Source: Sphagnum compactum
Taxonomy: Eukaryota > Bryophyta > Sphagnopsida > Sphagnales
Length of the DNA stretch: 64,000 bases
Direction of reading: 5' to 3'
NCBI GenBank assembly: GCA_965153455.1
Contig: OZ234497.1
Span: 12,276,001-12,340,000 of the forward strand
This document shows, piece after piece, positions 36,690-48,437 of the stretch (the first letter of the stretch is position 1; each line of letters starts with the position of its first letter). A model generated the notes under the pieces. It made no database searches, was not told the DNA's origin, and was given only the letters and a program-made list of their open reading frames with translations. A program made the translations under genes and the position numbers.

Positions 36690-39190
36690 ATGACGCCAAC
36701 TATTCTTTCAAAGGACACTATTGTTGCCCTGCACCAATTGCACCCCCTTCCTTCAAACCTTGTCCTTCCACTTATTTTTTACTATCAACCTAAACACATG
36801 TTTGTCCTAGATAGGACTCTATTTGCCCAAATCGTAGCCATTATTCCCCATTTGTCTTTGGGTCAACTTTCTGGGATGGTATATGAACATCTTTCGAGAG
36901 GATTCATACTAGAAGACCCATCCTCAGAGTTTTCAGATTATTCCAAGTTGCGACTACTATTATTCGTGGGGATATCCTTAGGTCAATGGCCCTAGTGTTG
37001 GGGGCTAACAAATTATTGGCAATGGCAAAGGACATTGGTGGTTTTCGTCCTATTGTCGTGAACAAAGTGTTTCTTCGACTTATTAGTTACTCCATTGTCT
37101 TATAGCTTTGAGGGCTGTTTTAGGAGCACCCATCCCTCTGTTAATTTAGAGTTTTGACCCATGGAGGTTGTGAGGCCATCCCTTTTGGCATCGAAATATT
37201 TTTCGACCTACACCTTGATTGGGATGTGATGCAAGTTGATGTCGAAAATGTTTATAATAGCATTTTTTGAATTGTTATTTTGAGAAAGTTGTGTGATGCC
37301 GGGGGGCTTTTGGTGAGCATTGTCCCTTTCACCAAGTTGTTTTATGGCATTCATTTTTCTCTTTATTTCTAACATGGGCGACATGTGAAAAGGGCCACCA
37401 CTATTGAATCATCTTTAGGCACGAGGCAGGGTGACCCCCTAAAAGGTCTTTTATTTACTTTGGCCCATTATCAAGCTTTTTTAGAGACCATCACACAGGC
37501 CCCCAACTGCGTCTTTCCATCCCTAGTGGACAATACCCACATCGTGGGACCTTTGAGTGAGATTACCCACGCTTTTAACCACCTTTCAACCCAGTTAGCC
37601 CTCGTTGGGCTTAGGGTCAAGGTGTCAAAGTGCAAGTTTTGGAGTCCATCAAGATCTTTCTAAGCATAGAAATTCCTCAGGGTTGCACCTTAGTCATACA
37701 TGGCTTACACATTTTGGGTGTGCTAGTGAATTCTCAAGATTTTGCCACACATTTTTTGGATGAGGTTTTATCTCAGGACATGGCACATATCAATGATCTT
37801 CCTCTCCTGGGAGACGCTTAGGTTGTTTTGAGCATTTTGTCTTCATCTGTAGTCGACCTTCTTATCTCACACGAATAATATCTCTTTCTTTTTCCTTCTT
37901 GTCTCTTTTGCCAGGTTTCGATGGGAGAATTATGCAAATATGTGGGAACATTATGGGTCTAGGATCGTGGGAGTCTTTTCAATGCCCCTTAGCGAGGCAT
38001 TAGGTTCGTTTATCGATATCCTTTGGTGGTATAGGTTTTCTCTCTATGGAGGATTGTGCCCTATTTGCTTTCCTAGGGAGTTGGGTACTGGTGGCTCCAT
38101 ATTCGTGCTCTAAGTTTCGTATTTTCGATAGACCCATTTTGGAGGAATATGTTTCTCAAGTTGAGGGGGGGCCCCACCTGCTTTAATTTTGCTTATGCGC
38201 AATGCAAGATGGCCTTCCTCCTATAGCTAGGGATATGCACCCTTCTTTTGAAAGTATAGCAATTATTGGCGCCTTAGGTCTACAAACATCTTTGATGGAC
38301 TTCCACCATGATACATCCCTTAAGTCTATCTTGGAAGATGATTCCATTTTCTCAGCATCTAGAACCTGCATTTGTTCTTGTTCAGGCAAGGGGGCAGGGC
38401 TATGGTTGGTTGCTAGACCATCCATCCATTCATTTCGCATTGCACACTCTACTTTCACCTTAACGTTGCATTTTCATCTTGGTTTGATTTAGCCCTCGAC
38501 ATCTAGTTTTCTCATATGTGAATGTGGACACGGGTTGGATGCATTTGGCATGCACTTAGCTTGTTGCAGGTTTGGAGGTTAGCGAATAATCACACATGAT
38601 GTCATCTGAGATGTCATGTATGCCTTCGCTCAAAAAAATGGGCACACTATATGGAAAAAGTGTTGGTATGCCTTTACATCAGGAATTTTATTACGAGTCG
38701 ATTTTTACATGACCCAAGGGGACCATGTCTTTGTTACCAATGTGGTGGTTATTAACCCAGTGTGAGAGATGGTGGCTTCGAGTGTCATTACTCGAGTAGC
38801 AAGTGCAGTTGCAAAATTTAACACCATTGCTAAAATCCACAAGTATAAAGGGCTTCATGAAGGGCACCATTTTATTTTGATGGCCATGGAGGTGCACAAC
38901 ACACCCATGTGTGACATGGATTATTTCATCAAAGAATGTGCCCGTTTTTTTCATGATAGACGATTAGGAGGTCATTTATCTATCTTTTTGCATTCAATTT
39001 TTTAGGCAACGTGTTAATATTGCCCTTAAACGTGCTTTAGCCTTTGCTATAGAGAGGAAGATTGTGTTAGTTGGTGATGCGTGTTCTAGACTTCCCATTA
39101 CTATTAGATCTCATGACTTGCATGCAGGTGACATTAAAGGGGCCATGGGTGAGATAATTTCCTACCACGAAAGGGACTAGTTCACTTCCA
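36690..39190 (+). mobile_element. decayed reverse-transcriptase retroelement, copy 2
   Basis: Second and better preserved copy of the family at 11-13.8 kb. In order: KDTIVALHQLHPLPSN (36708); GQLSGMVYEHLSRGFILEDP (about 36865); AIPFGIEIFFDLHLDWDVMQ with VDVENVYNS (37170-37260); the RT finger/palm block GTRQGDPLKGLLFTLAHYQA (about 37420); VDNTHIVGP (about 37530), in which the usual FADD catalytic box now reads LVDN; GLRVKVSKCKFWSP (37610); then LHILGVLVNSQDFATHFLDE and HINDLPLLGDA (37705-37815). A C-terminal domain follows, ending QRVNIALKRALAFAIE near 39010-39050. Frameshifts and stops occur throughout, and loss of the second catalytic Asp means the RT is dead. LINE-like in RT motifs; the post-RT domain is possibly a nuclease, but I cannot prove this. 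Confidence 0.8.
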
Positions 39191-39419
39191 TTTTTTCTGG
39201 TTCCTACGGGCTATACGTTTTTTGGCCTTTCTTTGGCCTTCCCTTTTTGTCTCCCTTATGATGGTTCCGGCCATCAATCTTTTATTCTATTTTTTATCTA
39301 GTTTAATGCTTCACCTAATGATCCTTACATACTAACCACTATTATTTCTTACCTAGTTGCTTATGATAGAATTGGTTCATTCACATTTCATGCTAAATTA
39401 ATGATTAAATGAAAATCTA

Positions 39420-40240
39420 GGTGGCACCCAATGGTGAATGATCAATAACTTAATGTTAACTGAATGTTAACTTAACATAAAATTTTCATGGTAACTAGGT
39501 TTAAGTCCTAAATGGCCAGCATGGTGTTAGGGGACCCAACACTAGAGTCCTTAACACCAAGTGTGAACGTACCTTTACTTACCCACTTAAGTGAGTAGTT
39601 CTAGTTACCTAGGTAGTGTGAAGTGGACATAGGAGGGTTTAACTAAACTTGGCAACTAAGGTTTAGGTATAATGGGTTTCAGATGGATGATGCACTGGTG
39701 AATGCCATATCACATAATCCGTCCAACTCAATGGGGCCATAAGAAATTCCTACTAGTGTAAGTAGAAATCTTCTTCTGGTTTAGTGAAGGTTGCTTAAAG
39801 AAGGGTGAAGAGGTTTGGTGATTTCTTGGCCAGGGTGAACCAACAACCCACTAGGCACCATTCAAGATGGATGGTGTGTGGACATGAAACACTTTTTCAT
39901 TATATTCATGTACCATTGCTAACCACAGTGATTAGCTATCTTACTACCTACCATCCGCATGTATTGACTATTGACCTACTTAGTAGCCACCAAGTTCTGT
40001 ACCTACCTACCTACCTACCTACCTACCTACATGGTAAACACTTACATTCCCTACCTATTTGCCTACAATACTTATTACCCACTTACATAGGTACCTAGTT
40101 ACCTAGATAGTGTGAGGGGGGAAGTATGAGGGTTTACAGGATAGGTTATCGAGGTCAAACTAAGGTAGTAACTCCGTCATGGTTCATCCACAACTAGGTC
40201 ATAACGGGATTCCAACAGTTTGCAGGCACATTACAAATCA
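39420..40240 (+). repeat. dispersed CCTA-rich repeat, two tandem copies (C and D)
   Basis: Copy C (about 39420-39770) and copy D (about 39840-40240) share TTACCCACTTA, TAGTTACCTAG(A/G)TAGTGTGA, GAGGGTTTA and AACTAAGGT in the same order. Copy D also has a (CCTA)n microsatellite at about 40000-40030 and the GGTTCATCCACAACTAGGTCAT landmark found in copy A. Confidence 0.55.
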
Positions 40241-43140
40241 TAACCTTCCTCTTAGCCTCAAAGGCATCTTACAAATCTGTAACAGAGACATGATGAGGAC
40301 GTAATCTAATTTTTCTTTGGTGTTGGAAGCACATTACAGTGGATAACCTTCCTCTTAGCCTCCAAGGCACCTTACAAATATGTAAGGTGCTTCCATGGTA
40401 TCAGATTCAGATTCTGGAATAGCCCATCCCCTACACATTAATATCTGGTGTGACAGATTATGTCATTTTCTTGACACATTACGTGACATAATCTTCTGGT
40501 GACGATCATACACCAATAATATTGAAGAATAAATAAATAAAAATTGTCTGTTGAACATAGATTTTTTTTTATATTATTGAATTTGACACACCAGACCTTA
40601 ACATCACGGAATGGCCTCATCATCCTTGCCCATTATTATGTTGTGTAAGGGACAAGGCAAGCTTGTTAAAGCAATTATGTTATCGGGCTCACTTGGCACC
40701 TTATTCAATTGGCTTACTTTACACTTTGAACCCTTCTTATAGCCAATTTTTGCCAATTTAAGGGGGCCAACAACATCAACAAAAGGAATTTTTTGAAAAG
40801 CATATATCATCAAACTTTTACAATATGTTATAAATAGGTTATAGCAGGTATTTATAATATTGAAAGATTTAAACAAGTTTTTAGCTCGAGAATTAGTTTA
40901 TAGCCAAATGTGACTAAATCTTCTTATGGATGATTGTCATTTGAAGAAACATCCTAAAAATGAAGGAAAAAACCTTTTGTACATAATCATATTGAAAAGA
41001 CTAAAAACTTGCAATTCCTCAAAAAATGAACATAAATTTTACATAATGAAAATAACATTGTTAAAGACTTAATGAAGGCATCTTTGAATTCACATTGAAT
41101 TTAATAACATTTATTTAAAAATTATGTTAATTAATTTTTTTAAAAATCATGAATTTGTAGACTTATTATTGAATAAGTTTCAAGATTATGTTTTTATTTG
41201 TAGTATTTGAATAATATATATATTTAAAAATGTATGTTAAAGTTTAAATTCTTAAAATAATCTCATGTCAAACATAATAAAAGTATTATTATTATTTTAT
41301 GTTATTAAAGCTTGAAGTGATTTGGTGATTAAAACTTTGATGCATCTCCATGAAGTTTTGGTTCAAATTTTGATGGATGTGTGCACAAATGTATATAACA
41401 TGTATATACATTGTTGCATCATATACAAATATAGCATATAAACATGTACATATGATGGCGGTGAATGACACCAAAAATTTTTGTTGACAAAACTTGAATA
41501 AAAAAATAATAAATTGAAAAAATGTTTTATTTTTCATGGCATGTATTATTCTCACGACATACCATGAAAAAATACAATCCGTGGCTCCACAACCCGAAAA
41601 ATAAATTGATTGTATGATGATGTGACATTTTAATCCACCTCATATTAAGTTGGAACTTCATAATATTCATGTAAGAACTTTTTAATTAAAAATTACTTAG
41701 TGCAACATGTGATTGTACAAAATTACTTTTAAAAAATTCATTAAATGTCCCAATAAATAAATAAATTTTAGTAAAATCATTCAAATTGCATATTAATCAA
41801 TTTTTATTCGATTTCACTAAAAAATTAAATTTGAGTAGTTGTAAAACCCACAATTCCTTCTTGTGTTAGTTTGCATTTGATCGTGGGCTACCCAACACTA
41901 ATTGCCAACATCAAATTCAACCAACAAAGGGAAACTTCACCCTTTCTAGTGACAACACCCTCCAACTATGATTCAAAAGAAGCAGCTCCTTGGCCAAAGT
42001 TCCAGCTAAGTTCCTACTTTCACCCCAGTGGAATTGGAGCTCTACTCAAATTTGGTAAGGACTTAGGGTGGTTAGATTTGTGTGTTTAGAACACAATCTC
42101 TACAAAACCTTTGTAAGAAGCAAAGCCAAACCACCTAGATTTAAATTAGTGAAGTCCAAGAAACCTGTCCTCAATTCAATTCTAAGACAAAAAAAATAAA
42201 AATAATCTTCTTGTTTCTTAAACCATGCCATTTTGTATCACTTGTTTAAAATCCAGAAATTGGTGTTTCTCATGGCAATGGAAAGGCACCTTGACAAATC
42301 TGTGGACAAACAAGTAATGTTCTCATTTGCAAGAATAGTTGATAGTCTCTTTTTTGGTCCTTTTTCAATTAGGAGATGGACAAAGCACACCCATTTTATG
42401 ACCATCTAAAAGCTAAATTGACTGGGACACATAAAAAGGATCACAACATAACCATGGAAAATTAGAGAGAAATGTCCATGTTTGCATTTTCTATTTGTGT
42501 TCCAAATTACAAAAACAACAAAAGTGTATTTACAACACAACCCTAGTGGAGCATAAAGTAATGGGACATTTTTAATGAACAATACATGACCCTTGTAAGA
42601 AATATATGATAGAGATTCAAATATACGATACGACACTAACCAAAAAAAAAACTCCACAAGAACACTCTGATTGTACCAGTAACAGTCTGTGACTTTTTGA
42701 TAAAGAAGAAAATCACCCACCCAAGTAATAAAAAAACTTGGCCAAATCTGATTCATCATTGTAAAAGAAGAACTAGCCTATATCTTGTGCCATTACAAAA
42801 ACAAAAAAAACAGCAACACATCCCTACAACAACAACAACAACCACCTCTTACATTCCTCCAAGCTCCCCTTTCCCTTTGCTTTGTTTTATTCTTTCCTTC
42901 ATGTTTGCTTTGCTTATTGTGTTGCAAACCCCATTGCACAAAAAGACATAGAAACACACAAAACAAAAAGCCAACAAACAAACAATGGGTAGCTATTGGT
43001 TGAACAAAAACATGAAAGTTAAGTGATCCCCAGTGCCCCATCACTTTTTATAAAAATTTCTTATGGAGCTTAAGTGGCAATCATCCAGAGGAAGAGGTTA
43101 AAAAAATGATGATCATCCCATGTGAAGATATAACCAAATC
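40241..43140. other. AT-rich intergenic region
   Basis: A duplicated segment near 40219-40283 and 40318-40395 shares CACATTACA, ATAACCTTCCTCTTAGCCTC and TTACAAAT. A small inverted repeat (AGATTATGTCA at 40455, TGACATAATCT at 40484) follows. The rest is AT-rich, with an (AAC)n tract near 42828-42842. No gene recognised. Confidence 0.45.
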
Positions 43141-43144
43141 TGAC

Positions 43145-43152
43145 TATAAAAA
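43145..43152 (+). promoter_or_regulatory. candidate TATA box of the PRA1 gene
   Basis: TATAAAAA in the context TGACTATAAAAAATCAC, about 285 bp upstream of the ATG at 43429. Inferred. Confidence 0.45.
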
Positions 43153-43428
43153 ATCACATTGAAAACTTAACTATTTCATTTCTTTCTTCATAATTATGTC
43201 TCACTTTTCTTAATAACTACCAACTTTTTTTTTTCTCAAGATCATCATGCGGTCGAAGTATCTGGACTTGTTTGGCGGCGATTTGGGTTTTTCTTTTTGG
43301 GTGCTCGCAGCAGTCGGAAGTGGCCACACTCGGTGATGATTGTGAAAGGATTTTTAGTTCCAGATTTTGCTGCTGGTTGTGTTTGGAGAATGTGAGAGGA
43401 GGTCTTTTTCTGCTTGTTGTCTTCGTTT

Positions 43429-44040
43429 ATGGGGATGAGTCCGGCTGCGAGCGACTCTTCGGGGGTTCCGGGAGTGGCTCCTCCCGCCTCTGCGACTACT
43501 GGCGAAATCGTGTCACGTGGTTATGATTCCATCCGATTTGCCCTCGAGAAGAGACGACCATGGGCAGAGATGTCAGATCCATCAGCATTCAGCATGCCTG
43601 AATCGGCAACTGATGCAGTGGGTCGCATCTGGAAGAATTGGAGACATTTCAGTGTCAACTACGGCATGATCATAGTAGCCGTGGTTGCGGTTAGGTTGAT
43701 ACTGAATCCAAGCTACCTCGTCCTGTTCTGTCTTTTGCTTAGCGGATGGACTTACCTCTACTACGTGCGCACGGATCCCGTGGTTGCATTCGGCATGACA
43801 CTCAACGAAACGGAGCTTCTTCTCATCACCAGTCTGGTTTCGGTTGTGGTGGCGCTGGTCACGGGCCTTGAATCACTCATCAGGTCTGCCCTACTACTAG
43901 GAATCGGCATCACTTTAGTTCACGGTGCTTTCCAAGTGCCTGACAATCTCTTCCTTGACGACCAGGAGGCTCCAAGTGATTTCTTGGCATTCCTTGGCTC
44001 CAGAACAACCCCAAGTCCTCCAGTTTCATCTCGTGTATAG
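43429..44040 (+). CDS. PRA1 family protein, PRA1.B-like (203 aa)
   Basis: PRA1 proteins are four-helix membrane proteins of ER, Golgi and endosomes that bind prenylated Rab GTPases and help them load onto or leave membranes. The frame starts MGMSPAASDSSG; the in-frame sequence upstream lacks an ATG. Family marks: KRRPWAEMSDPSAFSMPE (about 40-57), RIWKNWRHFSVNYG (about 67-80), two paired hydrophobic stretches (about 80-110 and 128-165) split by the loop YYVRTDPVVAFGMTLNE, and the C-terminal VHGAFQVPDNLFLDDQEAP that marks the plant B group. Length is typical (about 200 aa). Intronless, as most plant PRA1 genes are. A Rab gene lies 6 kb away, but the distance argues against a functional cluster. 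Subgroup B is likely, not proven. Confidence 0.92.
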   Translation: MGMSPAASDSSGVPGVAPPASATTGEIVSRGYDSIRFALEKRRPWAEMSDPSAFSMPESATDAVGRIWKNWRHFSVNYGMIIVAVVAVRLILNPSYLVLFCLLLSGWTYLYYVRTDPVVAFGMTLNETELLLITSLVSVVVALVTGLESLIRSALLLGIGITLVHGAFQVPDNLFLDDQEAPSDFLAFLGSRTTPSPPVSSRV

Positions 44041-44237
44041 TCACTATACAACACACTTGCTGAACCATGAGGTGGGTCCCTTTTTATCTCTGCAGAACAA
44101 CCGTGGCAAAATTGCTGTGCCTATATGGCATTGATTGTTCTTGTCCTCACCATTGACGTGATTGGTTGAAATTTAGAAGCTGCCTCACAGACATCGTAGT
44201 TTGTCTCCATTGTTGCAGCCATATCATCAGACACCAT

Positions 44238-44662
44238 CATTGAGCATAGAGATGATGCTCTTGACAGGGTTTGGAACATCTCTTTATTATTCTGTTGCTG
44301 ATCTCAGGATGCTACAGTTCCATGTATGTGTACTCTGTAGGGTGCATAAGCTCCATTTTAGGAACTTCAGGGAAATGGCATTGAACATAGAGATGGTGCT
44401 CCTGACAGGGTGGGGAGCATCTCTTTATTGTTCTGTTGCTGAAGTCAGGATTTACACGGTTTCATGTATGTTTACTCTGTGTGGTGCATAAGTTCCATTT
44501 CAAGAACTTCAGGAAAATGGCATTGAACATAGAGATGGTGCTCCTCACAGGCTGGGTAGCATCTCTTTATCGGTCTGTTGCTGTTCTGAGGATTATAAGG
44601 TTTCATGTATGTGTACACTGTATGGTGCATAAGTTCCAGTTCAAGAACTTCAGGAAAATAGC
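44238..44662 (+). repeat. three tandem copies of a 142-bp unit
   Basis: Units start at about 44238, 44379 and 44521, each with CATTGA(A/G)CATAGAGATG, ACATCTC or GCATCTC followed by TTTAT, TTCATGTATG, GTGCATAAG and AACTTCAGG. Divergence between copies is modest. The array begins about 200 bp after the PRA1 stop, so it may be within or just past its 3' UTR. Confidence 0.8.
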
Positions 44663-45150
44663 ATGTTGCCATTAACCTGTATTTTGATCTCCAGATTCTT
44701 CTGAAATTTGAATGAAGCAGTTTCCAAGGGGTTTAATGTTAGGATTGTGCCTGCTTGCTATAGACACTCAGCACACACTATTTTGGATACTGGAACCATC
44801 GATTTCAAGCGTTTAGTACCAGATCTTTGCTCTTGGGATAATTTCAGAATCATCTTCCACAAGTGTAACTTCCAATGGGATGTGTAACCACTATTGTATC
44901 AAGATTCTACACATTTGATTAATTGTGAAATCTATGTATGCAGCTCAGGGGTTGGAAGCACAAATCAATTTGTATATTAGTGGAGGTCAACAGCAGCTGT
45001 CCCACTTAGTAATAGATGAGTTCCTAGTTCCTAGCACTGATAGTCTTCATACAGAAGCTTGACCTTGACCAGCTCGGATTTGAAATTTGAGTTCTGGATG
45101 TCTCGGATTGCTCATGCAGACATGTCGATTAGATGTAGGTGCAACCTCTG
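44663..45150. other. intergenic, no gene
   Basis: Moderate-GC sequence between two tandem arrays. No recognisable coding frame. Confidence 0.4.
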
Positions 45151-45412
45151 TTTCCCTATGTATGGTAGATCCTGCCTTCTTGAAGGTTGACCCTGTAATG
45201 CTGGTGACATTGGGCTCCACTGAGGTCATCAATAATGTCTCTTTCCCTATGCATTGTAGTTACTGCTTTTTCTGAAGGTGGGCTCTATAATAGTGGTGAC
45301 ATTGGGTTTCACTAGTGTGGTCAGTAATGTCTCTTCTCTATGCATGGAAGCTACTGCAATGCTCCATGATTTGGTCACATTAAGCTTCACCGGGCTGGTC
45401 ATTGCCATCCCA
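45151..45412 (+). repeat. about three tandem copies of a 92-bp unit
   Basis: Units start at about 45151, 45242 and 45334, sharing TTCCCTATG or TTCTCTATG, TACTGC or CCTGC, GGTGACATTGGG, a CACT-GGTCA phrase and AATGTCTC. The third unit is more diverged (GGTCACATTAAGC). Confidence 0.65.
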
Positions 45413-48134
45413 CTAATTGTTTGATCCAGTATGGCTAACTTCAGAGTTCAGATGGGATCTGGTGGATCTGTGGCTTCAAGTGCTTGTGGGTACATACCTT
45501 CCCAAAAGCTTCAGGAGAGTTCTGAATCTTTGGTATCCCTGCTCCTTCAGCTTGAGGGAATGTGCAAATCATTACCTCGCAATGAAGCAAGTGCCTGTTT
45601 TCTACCCAATATTTGTGTTTCTGTGTCCATCTCTCACAGATGTGCCTTGAGCTAACACACCCGTACTCTGATGCACCAGGGGATACTGCCTGCAAAGATG
45701 CCCATCCTATTTGAAATCAGTCCAGTTTTCTTTGAGCAACAGAATTGGGCAAATAAGCATCCTTGTCATGGTCAATAAATAGAAATTTCAGCACTAAGGC
45801 TCCCATTGATTTTAGCAGTAGCTTCAGCTTGTCTATGCTTGTACTCCAAATCCTGTGCCCCTCTTGTACTTCTGAAGTGAGCCCTGTGAAGATATTGACA
45901 TGACTGATCAAATCAAACTGCATGTGAAATTCTCATGATATTATTTCAGCTTTGAGCTTATGGCATATATTCTGAACTGAGCTTATTGAGAGCTTGCTAT
46001 CGTGGTTTTGTACATTATGTAGCATAGGTGCATGGAGGGTTGCAGCTTATTCTCATTTGCTTTCTGAAATACTCATCCACTTTGTTCCTGTTTTACTCCA
46101 TGTTGGTCTTTGTGCAAGTGTAGGTCTTGTATGAGATCTCCACATGCCCAAAGAACAGAAATGGAGTGACCTTTGTAACCTTAACCTACACAAACACAAT
46201 TGGATTTTCGCACTTCCCACCTGTTGATTGCAAGTTTACAATGTTGATATGCCTGGCAGCCATTCCAAACCTCTTCTTCCACTTCCTGAGTTTCCATAAT
46301 TGGAGGAGCATCAGACACTTTGTGTTAAGAATTCTATTGTTTTTTCAGAAGTTCATGACCATGGGAGTTTGGGGCCTTGACAAGATATCTTGAAGATCAT
46401 AAAAGCTAGTGACAATTCAGGATTGAAGTTCCTAGCTAGCAAAAAAGAACATTGGGTCACGTCTGGAATTGTTCTAATGTTAGTGTCTTTTGGAAGTTTG
46501 TGTTTATGCTTAACATTGCGACACTCCCTGTTCAGGGAACATAGACTAGTAGGCTGTGGACTTGTTCATGCCAATTGCTTCACACAACAATTGAGCGGAC
46601 TACAGCTTTGGTTGTTCACCCTTTTGTGAGCATGTCTACCCACAACTCCTTTGCTCAATAAAATTGGAGTTTCATTCCTTGGCTATTTGCCTTTTCCCTA
46701 AAGAAATGGAGTGTAATTTCATTGTGTGCAATCCAATATGAAACTGTGCATTCAAGTTGAGATTCAACTACCTATTCACAATGCATACAAACTAGACTAT
46801 TGCAAACCTTACTTTTTATTTTTCAAAACTGACCCAAAACAAGGGTATTGGACATGACAAAGGTTTGTAAATCAATTCGCAAAAAATAAAAATAAAAATC
46901 AATGTAATTTTGAAAAGCTTTTGGCCTCAACAATCAAGCCATTGTCAAGAAAATGAAAAACAATGCTTGTCAAAATCTTCTCTTAGTGTCTCTAAATGGC
47001 TAACCTCCTCTCACTTTTGCAACTCTTGTAAAAATTGAGAAAACTCAAATTAAACATAAAGGTTCAAGAAGGTTTTACAGAAAAATTCCAATTTGTCCTC
47101 TTTGTCACCCACCAGATTCCTTGTTGCCCATGATCTTCTCATTGTACTACCAAAGTTTTCCAAGTGCTACTTCTTGTGCTCATCCTGTTCCCATTGTGAC
47201 CTAAGCAAATCAAAACCATGTCTGAAAAAAGGCTTAGATTCATCAAACCTATTGTGCTCATCCCCACAGATCCCATACAATGCATGAAGAAGTCTTTATA
47301 ATCTCACAATTAAATCATTTTGTGAGCAATCCTGTTCCACTCATATGTGCCGAGCAACATACTCCTGCCAAAGGACAGAAAAGTATATTGCATGTCTCTT
47401 GTGTTAGGCATATGTCACAAGGGTTTTCGATAATCAAGAACCATGAACAATGAAGGACATGCTGGTGTTTCAAAGTCGAAGGAAATGGGACCAGAACATA
47501 AATCATTCAAACTGTCCAAAACAGAATGCCAAGACTAAGACTCTTGACAGAATGGACAGACTGAGATGGCTGGAAACACTTCCAGCATCAGATGGACTGG
47601 AGTGGTCCACTTTCCTTGAATACACCTGCAACATTGGCAGCTGTAACCAACCTTGTAGTGCTTTCTTAACCTTCTTTGCTGGTTGGTGCAACACCAGTTC
47701 AGTTGACTTCCCTTAAAGTTTACCAGAAATCACTCATCCTGAATCTAAGTTCAGCAAGTAAGACTTGAAGGTTTTCCAAACACTGCCTATTATCTTGTAA
47801 CAACTTACAAATTTGCAGCATCTTTGCAAAGACTAACCAGTAATATGAGGTGTTCTTTGTACTATAAGTTGGTTGGGCAAGAGACCAGCCCAGTCTGAAA
47901 ATCAGGAACTGAAAGATGAAACCACATTTTTGACAACAGTACTGCCCCTCTCTCTTTTTCTTCAGTTCAATTCACAAGGCATTTCTCACCGATTTAGAAT
48001 TTTGAAGAAAACCCACAAGCTACCACATCCAAAGAAAGATGATACCTTTAGAAAGTCAGCAGCCAGCATGACTGTGTTGAGCATTGTGTGTTGACAGGTA
48101 CCACTCAGACCTCCTGTGTGATATTATGGATGCC
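45413..48134. other. intergenic, no gene recognised
   Basis: About 2.7 kb with mixed composition: moderate GC at 45.4-46.6 kb, AT-richer at 46.7-47.1 kb, moderate again to 48.1 kb. Open frames of 60-90 codons exist, but none shows a domain, splice context or consistent coding texture. Confidence 0.4.
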
Positions 48135-48437
48135 TGATCGAAAACACCATTGCCAGTGCCCAGTGCCAACTCTAATGGTGAAAGGTAAACAAAAATTCCA
48201 AGAGGGCTGCTTGCATTTTCTCCATACACTGTATCGATGCACTACTGAAAGCAATGGTGCAAGTGCCCCCAACCTCAATGCTAAGAGAAGCATCAGGCAT
48301 ACAAATACCGAAGTACTGCTTGCATCTACTGTGTGACACTGTACAGTTGCACCACCAAAAGCAATGGTGCCAGTGCCAATCACCCACTCAAATGGTAAGA
48401 GACCAGCATCAGGCATACAAATTTCATCAACACGCAC
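48135..48437 (+). repeat. tandem 110-bp repeat, two clear copies and one diverged
   Basis: GCAATGGTGC at 48251 and again at 48361, each followed by AAGTGCC or CAGTGCC, AATG(C/G)TAAGAGA, GCATCAGGCATACAAAT and preceded by CTGCTTGCAT. A diverged relative (ACCATTGCCAGTGCCCAG) is near 48150. Confidence 0.65.

Noticed and set aside
40000-40030. Short direct repeats as a possible CRISPR-like array
   Set aside because: It is a CCTA microsatellite inside a dispersed repeat in a plant genome, with no spacers. No CRISPR array is present in the window.
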